Positions 1 through 14,200 of a stretch of DNA of 64,000 bases are shown here, piece after piece. Numbering within the stretch: the stretch's first letter is position 1; every line of letters begins with the position of its first letter. The stretch is from a virus: the IMG/VR virus record IMGVR_UViG_3300031957_002677, positions 1 through 64,000 of that record; one strand, given 5' to 3'. Under the pieces are notes generated by a model, which saw only the letters and a list, made by a program, of their open reading frames with translations, was not told the DNA's origin and did no database searches. The position numbers were made by a program, and so were the translations under genes.

Positions 1-818
1 AAATCTACACGTGCATATGTATATCCTGTTCCACCATTTGAAATAGTAATAGAATCAACCTTCGATTGATTATCTACTACGATTGTTGCTTCTCCTCCAG
101 TTCCATCTCCAACAATATCGCAAATATATACTTGGTTTGGTGATCCAACATCAACTCCTCTAGATGTTACATTTGCAACTTTTAACTGACCACTGTTTGT
201 TGCATTTAGTCTTACTGATTGATACTCGTCTGCAGTGGACCAATTAGTTGGAACTGTAATATAATTTAAAGTATCGAATTTAATGATATCATTTGGATTA
301 ATAGTAAAAAGATATTTCCAAATATACCCATCACCACTAGTTCCAGCACTTCTTGGTTCTAAGTCAATAAAAGTTGGTTCATCCAAAGATGGTCTACCAT
401 TTGGATTTTCTGGATCAGTACCATTTTGTAAGCAAGAATAAACTTTAAAATCCTTATTGATGATAAAAAAGTTTGCAGAATATAAACTAGTTGCTAGTGA
501 TGGTTGAGAAACTTTATCCCTATTAATGTCGTGCCTATACATATCATAGGTAATACCTGATGTCCAAGTATTTTTCTTTAGAGCAAATCTGACATTGGTA
601 GAATCAATCTTCTTCAAACCAATAACAGTATCCCAGTTATGATTTTCCTGATCAAAATTATCTTTTGGTGCAGGAGGATCTTCATCCCAGGTAGTTAAAT
701 ATTCGTTTGGATTTGTCAATCCAACAAATGTATAATATGAATTATCAGCAGAAGTAATCTCACTAATGAAATTCTTAGCATTCAATATTCTAAGTTGATC
801 TGTTACGATTGCAGACAT
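1..818 (-). CDS. 8: Baseplate wedge protein gp8 homologue (partial)
   Basis: This is the N-terminal part of a protein whose C-terminus lies outside the window. It begins MSAIVTDQLRILNAKNF and carries the block DGYIWKYLF followed by a NYITVP segment. In T4 gp8, a baseplate wedge subunit, I recall the matching AIVTSKF start and DGYVWEYLF...EYIVVP block, so homology is likely. Its place downstream of gp25, gp6 and the giant wedge-region protein also fits the baseplate order 6-7-8. The start is the ATG at 818. A late-promoter-like box lies just upstream. The role is inferred from homology and synteny. Confidence 0.75.
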   Translation of the reverse strand, partial: MSAIVTDQLRILNAKNFISEITSADNSYYTFVGLTNPNEYLTTWDEDPPAPKDNFDQENHNWDTVIGLKKIDSTNVRFALKKNTWTSGITYDMYRHDINRDKVSQPSLATSLYSANFFIINKDFKVYSCLQNGTDPENPNGRPSLDEPTFIDLEPRSAGTSGDGYIWKYLFTINPNDIIKFDTLNYITVPTNWSTADEYQSVRLNATNSGQLKVANVTSRGVDVGSPNQVYICDIVGDGTGGEATIVVDNQSKVDSITISNGGTGYTYARVD

Positions 819-835
819 GATCGATTATTTTTAGT

Positions 836-843
836 TATTTATT
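836..843 (-). promoter_or_regulatory. Possible T4-type late promoter (AATAAATA) before gp8
   Basis: Minus-strand AATAAATA differs from the T4 late box TATAAATA at one position. It overlaps the stop codon of the upstream gene and lies about 18 bases from the gp8 start, so the leader would be very short. The same AATAAATAACTAAAAA context recurs at 48085-48092. Confidence 0.35.
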
Positions 844-1705
844 AGGTTAATGGTAGGGTTGTTGAACCAACACCAGGTACAGTAATGATTAATTGATTTC
901 CAGTTGAGTCAACATTAATTTGTGCAGTAGTAGTTCCTGCATTAGTACTAATTCCTAGATTAGATTGAATATATCCAGAAGTAAGTGTTACATTACCATT
1001 GTCAAGTGAAATATCACCAATTCCAGTAATATCAAAATTATTAAGATCCAAATCAGCACCCAATTGGGGTGATCCATCTCCCAATAGATGAGTTGAAATA
1101 CCTGTTAAACTTGAATATGGATAACTGGTTGCATTGGACAAATCAAATGCTGGAGTTGCATCAGTATCACCAAGACTTAAGGATATTCCACCAATGCTAA
1201 TACTGGAGTTCGTTAATGCACCATTTGGTATATTAGTAAGTGATGCACCAGAACCTTCAAATGTGGTAGCAGTAACAATACCAGTTACATTGACTCCAGT
1301 TGCAGTTACAGTGACCGCAGAACCTACAGAAAGACCAGCATCAGTAAAAGTGCTTGCTGCACCAATTGTAGTAGAACTATAAAACGTAGAAACTCCCGTT
1401 ACAGTGATTCCTGCTCCAAGAACAGAAATTCCATCTCTTGCAGTAATCAATCCGACAGAATCAATATTAGTTACATCTTCATATGTAAGAGTTCCAGCAA
1501 TTCCTACATCACCATTGAAATATGCACCAGTAGCAGTGATAAATCCAACGGTTAAATTTGGATTTCCAGTTAGAAGATCTGTGCCATTTCCAAGAGCATC
1601 ATAAATTTCTTGAAAATTAGTGTTTACCTTAACGGCACCAACAAGGAGAGAATCTCCAGTACCGTCATTTGGTGTAGTTCCAGTTGATATACCTTGTAGA
1701 GCCAT
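842..1705 (-). CDS. Small fibre-type virion structural protein (287 aa)
   Basis: The N-terminus (GISTGTTPNDGTGDSL followed by KVNTNFQEIYDAL) is the usual start of cyanophage fibre or appendage proteins. The body is Thr/Ser/Gly/Val-rich with repeated phrases such as GVSTFYSS, TATGVNVTG and a LTSGYIQSN block, typical of trimeric beta-structured fibres. There are no Cys-rich or catalytic motifs. It sits between a 2OG oxygenase and gp8 and has its own late promoter, so a virion role is likely. Which appendage it forms cannot be told from sequence alone. Confidence 0.7.
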   Translation of the reverse strand: MALQGISTGTTPNDGTGDSLLVGAVKVNTNFQEIYDALGNGTDLLTGNPNLTVGFITATGAYFNGDVGIAGTLTYEDVTNIDSVGLITARDGISVLGAGITVTGVSTFYSSTTIGAASTFTDAGLSVGSAVTVTATGVNVTGIVTATTFEGSGASLTNIPNGALTNSSISIGGISLSLGDTDATPAFDLSNATSYPYSSLTGISTHLLGDGSPQLGADLDLNNFDITGIGDISLDNGNVTLTSGYIQSNLGISTNAGTTTAQINVDSTGNQLIITVPGVGSTTLPLT

Positions 1706-1727
1706 TATAATAGACTATCTTTATGAC

Positions 1728-2279
1728 TTATTTATAAGCAGACCATTTAATCTTGTTTTTGCAACGAATTTCCATGTTTATAGAAACTCTCCATTCTTTG
1801 GTTGGAACGAAATTTGGATCATGATGCAAATCTCCAGGGAAAATAATTAAATCATCGTTTTTTGGTTGATAACATTCCCATTTTCCAGAATCTTGATCAT
1901 CCGTAAACATAATTGGTCCACATTCATGACCATTATGTTTTGGGACGTTCAAGTAATATACAGAATTGATGGTGCAATCATGAATATGTGGATTAAATGC
2001 CCAATATTCATTATTTGTGCAAAATGCCCAGCATTTGTCACTATTATCTGATTCATAATTTAAGTTACCAAACAACTCTTCCGATTTTTCAGCAAACTTT
2101 GCATACAAAATAGAAAATAACCCAGTTTGATCTATATCTATTGAGTTATTTGATTTATATGCACTTGAATCTCTAATTAAATGCTGTCTTCTACTTGAAA
2201 GAACATCATCAATCATGAGTTTTCTATCACTTTCACCGATTTTTGCAAAATCGTGTAGTATAATCAATGGCAATGTCAT
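1728..2279 (-). CDS. 2-oxoglutarate/Fe(II)-dependent oxygenase-like protein
   Basis: This 183-aa protein has the pattern of the 2OG-Fe(II) oxygenase 5 family: NPHIHD at residues 97-101 followed by SVYYLNVP, then IIFPGDLHH (His152/153) and WRVSINMEI (Arg164). These fit the iron-binding H-x-H/D...H facial triad and the 2OG-binding Arg, placed in a double-stranded beta-helix. Substrate unknown. It is inserted among baseplate and fibre genes, like most of the other oxygenases in this window, so a virion protein may be the substrate; that is inference. Confidence 0.7.
   Translation of the reverse strand: MTLPLIILHDFAKIGESDRKLMIDDVLSSRRQHLIRDSSAYKSNNSIDIDQTGLFSILYAKFAEKSEELFGNLNYESDNSDKCWAFCTNNEYWAFNPHIHDCTINSVYYLNVPKHNGHECGPIMFTDDQDSGKWECYQPKNDDLIIFPGDLHHDPNFVPTKEWRVSINMEIRCKNKIKWSAYK
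1729..1736 (-). promoter_or_regulatory. T4-type late promoter TATAAATA
   Basis: An exact TATAAATA on the minus strand, 24 bases upstream of the ATG at 1705. This matches the late promoter box read by gp55-type sigma factors in T4-like phages. It overlaps the stop codon of the oxygenase gene and would drive the fibre gene and gp8. Confidence 0.7.
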
Positions 2280-2289
2280 TTCATTAATA

Positions 2290-5200
2290 TTAGTATTGAG
2301 TATATAGTTTAGTTCTTAGAGGGAATGTTCTACGAACGAATGGTGAAGTTGAAATTCCAGCAACACCGTTTATATGATAAGAACTAAAATCTAGAGGTTC
2401 ATTTCTACTCTTAGTTGGATGCCAATTAATTCTTCCCCAAGAGAAGTTTCCAAAGTATCCATTATCTTCACCAGTACTATCAAAAGTCAATAGAGTTGAA
2501 TCGAAAGTTTCTTGATCGTTATCAAAAGTACCAAGATTTTCTGCAAGATCAATAGGACCATCGACTAAAGTGGTAATTTTAACTATATCAGTTACCCCAA
2601 TTCCTGGAATAGACTCTGTGGTTCTATCAATATCATAAACTTGGAAGATGTTATTGAATTTATCTGTAGAAATACTGAGTGTACTACCATCATTATAGAA
2701 TGCTGTGATACCATTACCAACATTAGTTCTGGAAGCAGTAAAGTAATAACTTGTCACTAGACCAGTAATACCTTCAGTTGTAATTCCACCTGGATTAATA
2801 CCGATGTTCCTGATAAATGAATCTCTTGGAATATGAAGACTTAATTCTAATGCAGTTGAACCAACCCCAACGGTTGTATTTGCAACAGAAACAATATTTC
2901 CATAATCACCATCATATTCAACTAACCTAATAGGTTCACTGTATACTCTTGGTGGTTCAATATTCACATATGGTGCAGCAGTTCCAGTATAACCAAAACC
3001 ATTATTTGTTACTGTGATGGCACTGATAAATCCATTACTAATAGTACACTCTGCAGTTGCTTGCGTTCCACCAGGTGATGGAGGTCCAATTGCAATTAGT
3101 GGTGTGAATGTATATCCAACACCAGGGTTAGAAACTGTTACACTAGTAATAGATCCTAGACCAGAAACAATTACTGTTCCAAATCCAGTCTGTGTTTCAT
3201 CTTGAGAAATAATTTGAATTTGACCGAGTTTCTTACCTGCCAGATTTTCTTTATTATTATCAAAGAAAGTGGAGGTTGCTTCAACCCAAGCAACATTAGT
3301 ATCAACACCAACTGATTGAATTAGATTTGTTGTTGGGAAAATATATGGTTCATATAGTCTTCTATTTTTTCCTACATATTCACCATTAATAAACAAATCC
3401 TCAGTCTGTTTACATGCCATTATTGGACGTTCAATTGTTTCATCATTCAATCTTCCAATACCACTGTATGGGTTTGTGAGGAGAATATCAGAAGATAGAA
3501 TATCTTCTACCGTTCTCTTTTCCTCTGTTCTTGCTGGAGGATCATCCATAATACGAACTTTATCACCGATTTCAATTGGTTCTACAATATCAACCTCTTC
3601 AACATCAATATCTCTAGTTCCCCTATAGAAAATAATTCTAGAAGTATATTCTTCGGGAATTGGTTCAGCAAAGATGATCAAACTTCCACCCTTAAAGGTG
3701 TATGCTTGATTAGGAATCTGAAGAACATCATTAATAAAGATTAATAGTGTTGCAGAAACATCGATGTTACTTCCAGTTCTTGCTCTAATTGATAATCTAT
3801 CACCTTGGAAAGAGATGGGGAATACTCTTCTAATTCCATCAAATTGATTATCTAGACTATCCAACTGTTGAAGTTGTCCAAGTGACCAAGAATTAAATTC
3901 ATCACTATGAGTTTCAATAACAGTAATTTGGAATTCATCAAATGTCTTAGATGTATCCGTAGGAATGCCAGTAGTTCCTCCGATTGCAACAGTTAATATT
4001 TCACCTTGACCATAGGCATATCCATTATTGTTGAACTTAAATTGACCAACACTAGTATCTCTACTAACGAACATATCAATAGATGCAGTTCTTCCAATAC
4101 CTTCGTTTGGAGAATCACTAGAATATAATAAAGGAATATTAGTATAACTTAATGGTGAATCGAATCTAATTAGTGGTGGATTTGTACTTGTATACGCAGT
4201 ACCTGCATTAGTAATTGCAACTCCAGTGATATGACCATTGAGAGCAGTTGCATAACCAATAATTGAAACATCAGATGAGGTCTGTGCAATTACATTGATG
4301 TGAGTTTGAATGCCAGGTCTATATCCAGATCCACTATTGGCAATACTAACAGCAGTAATAGATCCAAATCCAGAAATTGTTGCAGTAGCACCTGCAGCAA
4401 CTAGAGGTTGATATCCAAGACCAGTTGTAGATCCAATATTTACGATTACACCACCAACAGGTAAATTGGGGACGTTAATATCTTGACCATCTGCCGCAGT
4501 AAAGTCATCTGCAGAAGTAGATCCATCAAATAGAACTTTAGTTTTTCCACCAACTTCAATAAACTCATAGTTTCCTGAAATTGAAGATACACCAGATCTT
4601 GTTGGTTGCTGGAAAATATCCTTAACAAGAACAATTGCATTATCTGTAGAGAGACCAACAACATCTTGGTCATTAACGGTCATATCAAATGAAGTTCTAA
4701 TACCAGTAAACTTGGTAGAAATATCATCAAAAATATAATTCTTAGTATAGGTCTCCTCAACTTCATCAATAATGCCAGATCTCATAAATGTCCTTCCATG
4801 GAAGTATGAGTTGGTTGTAATGCCAGTGTAGTCTCTCTCAGAAGGATCGACGAATGGAACTCCAAATTGGTTTACATCTACTGTTACTGGGACTTTACCA
4901 TATGGTGGAGATGTGAAGTTAATTGTAGATCCAGTGATCTTATAATCACCTTTTAGTTTAGTTACTATTGAACCTGCAGTATGAATACCAAGTTCGGTTC
5001 CTAACCAAGGTCTTCTAACTCTAATTTTATCTTGAGTTCCAACTCCTACTGTTTCTATCAACATTACTTCATCATCAATCTCAATGATATCATTTGCAAA
5101 TATAGAAGTAATTCCTGCAGTATTAATAAGAGTATCTGATAATGCAATGTCATCAGATACAGATGTTGTAATTGCCAATGAAACTATTGGAGACTGCATC

Positions 5201-8200
5201 ATATTATCAATTGTAAAGATACCCTTAGCATCTTTGTTGGTTCCAGTAATCTTATGTTGCGTACCAATACCAATACTGGTTAATGTTAATGTTTCTGGAT
5301 TAAATTTCAGAGAATTTTCTGCAGTATCGGCAAATTTAATTTTACTATCATTGACTTTTACAACATACAAATCAGTTGGTAGTTTATCTGTACTTCCAAC
5401 ACCAGCAATAGTAGTTGTAGAAATACCAACTCTGACATCATCTTCATTTGGAATTGTATATTTGACAAGTTCACCAGTAACGAAGAAATGGTTAGGTAGA
5501 ATTAAAACATTTTCATCAGTAGAAACAGTTGTTCCTAATGAGGTTGAATCAAATGTTCTTTCAAAGATTAAATCACCTTGATGTTTTAATTCAAAACTTC
5601 TCTTAATGTCATTTTCTGTTCCAGTATAAGTTCCATACAATGTAGAGAATCTACCATTGTCATAATTATAGAAATTGTTTGAAATACCAAGATCAACCAA
5701 CTGAAGTTGATGTATAAACAAACGAACTTCAATTTCTCTCGTAAATCCAGGATCTGCTGGATATGGTACAAATTCTAGTCTTGCTTTTCCAGATGTTACA
5801 TAACTGGTAAATGTACCTAGACCAACATCTTCAAATAATTCACTATTACTCACTCTACCAAATTCTGTAATGTATGCATCAGTTTCATTATGAGTAAAGA
5901 CTAGTTCAGACATTTGAACAATATTATTTGTTACATCTTCAATACTTGCATATACATTAAATCCTTTGTAAGACTTATCAAATTCTATAAGTTGAATAGA
6001 AGTATTGATTCCAGCAAATGGTGAAATTGATGTTGTACTTCCAAATCCAACGATAGTTTGTGTAGTATTGAAGGTACTAGAACCAATTGAAGTTCTTGAA
6101 GTGTCTGAAATTGCTACAACTGTAGATGATACATCATAGTTTGTTGATAATCCACTATTAGGTGTCAACTTAACTTCAATTTCGTTTCCATTGTATTCAA
6201 ATTGATATGTTCCAATACCAAGTGAAACATCTTGATTGGCAAAATTATCTGTAGCTAGTGTTGAAAACTCAATATTGTGAATATCAGTTCCATCATGAAC
6301 AATATTAAATTCGTCATATTGATAATATTGTAAATCGGAACTTTCTAAGGTTACTAGGATCTTAGCAGATGTATAAGAAGAATCAATACCTACAATCTTT
6401 GTAGAAGTTGATGTTCCTTGAGGTAGTGCTGCAGTTTGAATTCCAGCAAAACCAATTGAATCACTGTTTCCAATGTAATGAGTTGAAACTCCACTAATAC
6501 TATCTGAAATTGCATACTGATATCCACTGATGTTGTAATCGGTAAATTTAGACTCAATTGGATAGAATAGAAGTAATCCATTATCTTCAAATACACCAAC
6601 ATCAAAGTATCCATGGACAATATTGGTTTCGACTCTACCATATTGTGATAAGAATCCGTAAGTGTTATTGTGAATAACGTTCACAATAATCATTTGTCTT
6701 TCACCTGGGAACTTCTTATTGGAAGTAAACATTACATACTTCTTAGATCTAAACTTTCTCAAACTGAAAGTATCTACTGTTACGAAAGCAGTTGGTCTTG
6801 GATTACTATTAAACTGATCACTTACATCATCAACAATTAGAACTCTATTTCCAATCGACTCAAAGTAATCAACTAGAATTAGTGAATTAAATCTAATTTC
6901 ATCAGACAATTTGTTAAGAACATTATTTTCTGTTACTAAGTCAATATCACTAACGCAATTTAAGTCATAGTATGAGTCGAAATCAGAAATTCCTAAGAAA
7001 CCACTATTATTCTGATCTTTAGGTAATCCAGTGCTATTGATGCCGAGTTGATCATCATCGTCAGAAATTACTTGAAGTTCACTAAACTTCTTAAATCCTG
7101 CAGGATGTGCTAGAGATTCTACTGGTTCTTTCCAACTACTAATTCCTACTTCTGATTTTAGTGAATATGAAAAGTACTGATAATAGTCACTATCATGAAG
7201 TCTTTGTGTATCCTCATTTAAGAAACCTTTTCTATCATATGGTTTGTATCTATCGGCATTTGAAGAATCAAGTTTATATGTAAGTGAGGTAATACCAACA
7301 ACTTCAGTTAAAGTTCCACTAGACTGAGAGGTTTTTCCTCTCATAATATCACCAACACCATATCTTTCGGGGAAACTTGTAAAGACTTTTAAAAGTTCAT
7401 TTTTAACATCCCAAGAAACTACCAAATCTTCAGCAGTTCCATTAGTAACAATTTCATTTTCAAAATATTTGTTGGCAATCCTGTTTATTTTAAATATTGG
7501 GAATAGACTTTCTGGAATAACCCTACCAGATGTGATTAAATCATTAAATACACCTGGTCCAGCAGTTGTTTGAACAAAATCACCCATATTAAATGTGAAT
7601 GATGGTAGTTGACCACCAATATTTGGATCAGCAGTTTTTACAGTAAACAACTTTTTATAATCATAATCTGATGAATTATAACCCTCATCAGTAGATGGAA
7701 CTTTAGTTACCACACCCTCAACCATAAATTGAGATCCAACAGGGAAAGGCCATGCTGTAATCGTACTAAATCCAACAACATCCAATACAACTTCAACATC
7801 TTTAGTTCCACTATCGTAAGACATAGTTAAAACTTTATAACCATTACTATTGTTGATTGGAAGTAGTCTTGGTTCTACATCATATAAATTTTTAGTATTT
7901 TTAATTACCTTAACTTTAAAACCATCTTCATCTACATAACGTAAATCTACATCAGTAACAATTTTATTTGTATAACCATCAATAAGAACTAGATCTGGTA
8001 AAATTGTGTATCTGGTTCCTTTTTCAATAACATCGATATTTCCGATTGATGTTAGTGGGTCAATCTTATAGACTGTAGGTGTGTATGCTCTAGGTCTTAA
8101 AGTAGTATCTGAAGGGAATTCAAATCCAATATCATCAATTTCAATATTTTTGGAAATACCAATAGTGTTTGTTCTTGGGAATATAATTGAATCGACACCA

Positions 8201-11200
8201 GACTCAGACTCTACTTTTTCAATTAAAGGCAGTTTTACCAAATTAGAACCTTTAGAAATAAATGATACTTCATTAATTGGTCCAGAAGCAGTAGTTGAGA
8301 TTGTTGAATATGTTATAGTGGCAAGTCCAGTGACATAACTGCTTGAATCTGGTTCATCAAATAGTCGATATGAGAATGTTGTATCTGTTGGTTTTTTTAC
8401 ATTAAAACTTCCAGAAATGCGACTATCTATAAAGTTAATGGCATTTTTATTATCTAAATCTAAAGAACTCAATGAAAATGAAACTGGAACCTGTGGATTT
8501 TTAATAGGTTCTAGATTATAATAAAGTTTCTCAGGAAACTCATTATCATACTTTAGTTTAACAGTAGCATTAATATCAATACCTAGTTTACCAGTCTCTA
8601 TAACACTTAAATCACCATCTTTTCCTGAGGATAAGAATTGATGCTTAAGTTCTCTATCCCTGAAGAATTTGAGTTTGAAAGCAGAGTATCTAATATTATT
8701 TCTTACATATGAAAGACTAAAATCGGATACATCAAAAGTTAAAGTTTTATTTTTAACTAACTCAATTGGTGGATTAACCAATATCAATCTTCCAGTGGAT
8801 TGATTTGCAATGTCTACAATTCCACCGTTATTTGGTAGTAGTAATTTGATCTTATTCTTACTTACAATACTAACTTTATAAACACCATTACTTACTAATC
8901 CACCAGGAGGAACATCCGATTCAAAAATGACTGTTTGTTCATTTTGCAATCCATGGTTGTTGATTGTAATTGTATTAAATTTTGGATTAATATCTGCATG
9001 AACAATGTCAAATTTACCTACAGCAAACTTTTTATTTTCTTGATTATAAAAAACTGGTAATGATTTTTCAATATTTGGAAGACAATTTACAACAATTTCG
9101 TCATCAAAAAGTAAATTGTGGTTTTCACTAGTAGTTACAGTTGCTTCATAAGTTGTTACATCAACTCTTTGTACATTATCATATCTTGTAAAGAAACTGT
9201 GGTTATCACCAGCACCATGTCCAGTAAACGTAAGCAGTTCAGTAACACTTCCAAGACCAACTGGTCCAGTTGAACCAACACCTACTGGTCTAGAAGAAAC
9301 CCCAACATATCCATTCTTAAATGGATATGCATAATATGGTCTGTCTTTAATTAGATTGAAGTTGTCACCGAAAGATTCTACTGTTATTGGACCAGAATCA
9401 TAATCATAATAAATTTTGTCATTGATTGACAGAGTATTGTTGGGTAAATAAATTTTACCACCTTCAACAAATATCTGAGTGCTTCCAGCACCAGGATTGG
9501 GTATTGATAATGTAGAACCAGCACCTAAACCAACTGTTTCTCTGGGATCAAAATAATATTGAGTATTGTACAAAGATCCAGGAATAATATTGGTATCGTT
9601 AACAATAAAGTTTCTTGAATCTTCTGATAATGCAGTTCCTACTGGATAACTTGTTCCAATAGTCCCATTTACTTGTCTCTGAACTCTAAGTCTAGAGTTA
9701 TTAATATCAACATTCAGTACCTTAACTTTTTCTTCAAAACTTTGATATTTAATATCATATACATCATTTGGCCTAATTGGAATAATATTTTGAGTAGATT
9801 CAAGTCCAAATACGTCAAAATAAGTAACCAGTCCAGTTGTAGATGGTGATTCTATAATGATACCAGTTCCAAACCCAGATAATTTTAAGTCCCTATTTAC
9901 TACTATTAATTCTGCTCCAGTATCAGTCCCATCACTTAAATTAGAAATTCTTCCTGGACCAGTATAATTATTGTGTGGACTACTGCAAATTGCAACAAGA
10001 CCATTAGTTTTTGCGTTTAAGACAATTTCAGCATTTACAATTGAGGAGGTTGCTACAGAAACTTGAGTTACATCAGTACCACCAACACTTACAACTTTTG
10101 CAATCGGTCTCTTGGTGTTTAGACCACTTTCACTGAAAATAATTCTATCATCAACTTTATAATCTTTACCACCAGAAAATAGTAGTAACTCATCTACAGT
10201 TCCAGAAGATGCTGATTTTACTCTTGATTTAATATCAATAACAGATGTTGGATTGAAAATATAATTGTATCTACCAAATTCGGAAGATATATTATGTGGT
10301 GTAATATTCCTTAGAAGACCATACTTAGAGTAAGTTTCGCCATATTCTCCATTATTATCATTAAAGAAACTAGATTGTGTTATTGAAGAATTGAAATTAA
10401 ACTCGATTGGTTTGGATTTGTATCTTCCACCAATCACATATGGATACTCGGGAAGTTTAAAGTTTTTGAATGAAGAATCATTATTACCAATTGTGGTAAA
10501 GTATGCATAAACACCATTAGGATATTCAGGTGTTACGCAGAATCTTCCATTAAAAGTGTCTAGATCCCCATTACTGAACCATTCATAATCATTACAGAAA
10601 AATCCTAAAGGATATATTGTTACTGATGGTCTATTTGCAAGAGTTCTCTTTTTATATCCACTCTGCATTCTTTTAACACCACCAGTTCCATTTGGATTTG
10701 TATATCCATATGGACCATAAATTGGATTTCCATCATATGCCCATCCCAAAATTGGTGAATGTAATGTAGAATCCTTTTCTCTATTCAAATTATCCAGAAT
10801 TAAATCAGGATTAAAAGTTGTTCTACCGTTTATAACTCGTTTATTATAAACATTTTGTCTTAATTTTCTTGGAGCATAATAATGACCATATTGTAAGAAT
10901 CCATACCTATCAGCAGATTTAGTGGAAATTGTAGAATCCTGATATAGGAATCCATCGTCATCATATATTTGATTACTATTCAGAGATCTTTCTACTTCGT
11001 TAACATTCCATACAACAATTTTTGCTTTAAAACTAGCTCCTCTACCTGCAGAAACAACTTCAATTTCCACACTTTCATTATAATCTGCTCCACCATTTTT
11101 TACGATAACATCTTCAAGTCTTCCATCGTCACTAATAATTGGAATTAGATCAGCACCAAATCCATCACCATCAGTGAAAATTTGAATAGTTGGTGTGGAA

Positions 11201-14200
11201 ACATATTTTTGTCCAGAATTTTGAATAATAATCGATTTGATTTCACCATCAATAATAAATGGTCTTACAGACGCCAATTTTCCTGGTTCCGCAGTTATAT
11301 TTGGTTGTCTTTCGTAATTAAAGATATTTGTGCATCCATATCCAACACCATGACCTTCTAAGAATACATCTTTAATTTCTCCCCTAACAATAGGAAGAAC
11401 TTGTGGTTGAATGGATGCAAGGTCATTACCTGATGGTGTGATATCTATTTCAATATTTGGATATCTAAAGTATTGCCTACCAACACCAGGTGCTGATAAA
11501 TCGGCGTAAGTTCCTTGGTTATAATAATAATCTTTTGATAGAGTTCCAATACCAATAGATGATAGTTTAAAGTTATTATCATCTACTTTGGAAACATAAT
11601 AAGTTGTACCACTCGATAAACCAGAAATGGGTGTCGTAGTTGATTCGTATATAACTAATTCACCACTATTAAACCCATGATTTGGTATATTGATATTATT
11701 TGTATAAAAATCAATAGGTGTAGAAACTAAAGATGGGTCGTATGATACTTTTCTATATGTAAAGTCATCTGTTGAATAGATTACATTTAAAGATCCAATT
11801 CTTTTCTTTTTCTTTACAGAATCAAATTTGTGAAAACCTTCACCAAAACCAGTCAGGTCAATAGATTTGACGTTGTTTTTAGCATCGGATTCTGAATTAT
11901 GTAATGTGAATGCTGTGTTATCAACAATACCCACATAATAAATCGATTTATTTTTTAGACCACCAATTTCTTGATTGTTAAGTTCGCAGTTATAAATTAC
12001 CTTTTCACCAGGTACAAATAAATGATCTTCAAGTGTAATAATTGTATCAGTTGAAATACCTACACTAAATCCACTTGACGAATCAATGGTAACACCATGT
12101 GTATATGATTCCATCACTGGAGATACATCACATGCAGTTCCGTTTCCACCAGATACTTTTACTGTTGGATCGTTAACATAATTATATCCACCACTAAGAA
12201 TTTTTAGTTCTTTTACAGAACCTTGTACTATAAAGTTACCTGTAGCACCAATACCTCCAATATTAAGTCCGTCTGCATTCTCACCATCAAAAATTTCTAA
12301 ACTTGGTGGATTAATAATATCATAATCTTCACCACCAGAGAGAATCTCAATTTTTTCTATACCACCATAAAAAATGTTATTTTTTGATTTATAGTTTAAT
12401 AGTTCAACTCCATTCTTAAAAATGCCAATTTTTCCAGGAACAGTTTCTACAGATTCGGATTCATTGATTGGTGGTAAAATTCTTTTTACCAATCTCTTTG
12501 ATTTTAAGATAAATGGATCTCTAATATTGAGAACTTTTTCAATATCGAAGAAATCTGAATAGTAGAAAGTAGTGTCAGTAACATTTCCTACTATTGATAA
12601 GTACTCTTGCGTATAAACTCGGTTTAAACTAGTTGATAGTTTAATAATTTTACTATTAACGACGGTGACATAATACCTACCATTAGGTAAGTCTATAATG
12701 TTACCTTCACCATCAAATGTTTTTAATTTATTATCATCATCATCTTCAGAATAAATGATTGAATCACCAGTATAGAATGAATGGTTCCTCTCAGATATTG
12801 TTGATGTTGCATCTTGACCAACTTTTATTTCTTTATTGTTAGTTAAATCATTTGCAATATTTACTGTAAAAGTTATTCTCCTATCATTTGTAGACAACTC
12901 AATATTACCATAATTTGGTAATGAAGATGAAGCAATGAACATGTCATCTTCAAATGAATCTGGTCTATAGACATTTTGAACATCAGTTACATAATCATTT
13001 GCTTCTGGAAAGAATCTAAATTTTGATTTATTTAACTTTCTTTCGATAGTGAAAGTTTTTGGTGCTGTTAAGTCAACAAGAGAATCTGATGTAATGATGT
13101 ATTCATCAATATTATTTCTAGAAGAGATAGAAATATTATATGAATTATTACTATTATCAATTAAGAAAAATTTATCAAGAATAACTAAATCAAAATTGAA
13201 TTCTAATTTAATACGATATGTTTTATTAATACTACTTAGTAATTCTATGGATGAAATATTATAAGAAGGTGTTGAATTATAAATCCAATCATTATATTTT
13301 GCAGAATCTTCTCTTAATCCTAAAGTATTAAATTTAATAGGATCTCCTTCACTAAAATATGAACTTTCATCAGGTTCAATACCACTCAATACTTGAGTAA
13401 CTCTAAAATAAAGAGTATTATCATCTGATAACTCAACATATGCATATCTTCTAGAAGATAATAAAGTTCCTCTTTTAATATCAAAATCAGAATCATATAC
13501 ACCATAAAATTCGTTTACAGTGATATCATCATAGAATAATGTTTTTACTACAAATTCATTATTAACAACATTATATACATCAACAGACCCAGACTCTTCA
13601 AATGATATTGTAGAGTCTACATTTATGAATTCTGGCCATTCACCATTGTCTTCGAGATAGTCTTCTACAACCTTAGTTGTTGATGTAGTTACAAATTTTC
13701 CAAAAACAGTACCATCAACACTAATATCCTTATCATAATCACTATCAAGACTTACAATGTAATATCTAACTCCATTTCTTTCAATTCTTTCAATATTAGT
13801 AATAGTTCCATATGCAGTAATATTATCTGGTTCATCAATAGCATCAAATTCTGGTTGCTTTAGAGTTCTATGTAAAAGAACATCACTATAATCTACCGTT
13901 TGATCTGTAGAATATAAGACTAAATCTCTAGTTTTTCTATTGGATGAAGCACTGGGTTCAAAAACATATCCTGATGGTGATATAACATCAACTGGTTTAT
14001 TATATAATGCTTTGAATAATATTTTAAATGATTGACTAGTTCCTTTAGACCTATAGAAATCACCAACTTGTTTATAAAATAGTCTCTCATTTACATCAGA
14101 ATTTAAGATTCTATCTTCAAATCCTGGAGCAATAAGAGTTTTTAATTTACTAAAAAACTCATTGAATAGTAATGAACTTAAATTCTCAACTAATTCACCA

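Noticed and set aside
1134-1850. Open frames on the plus strand opposite the 287-aa fibre gene
   Set aside because: Low-complexity translations (runs of Val, Pro, Thr) typical of the reverse of Gly/Thr-rich repeats; no ribosome site and opposite to all real genes.
5084-5581. 165-codon plus-strand frame inside the giant gene
   Set aside because: Hydrophobic, Val/Ile/Ser-biased shadow of the real frame, without a start signal or promoter.
4446-6641. Minus-strand frames overlapping the giant gene in another phase
   Set aside because: Met/Leu/Ile-biased composition, no ribosome site, fully inside a well-supported gene.
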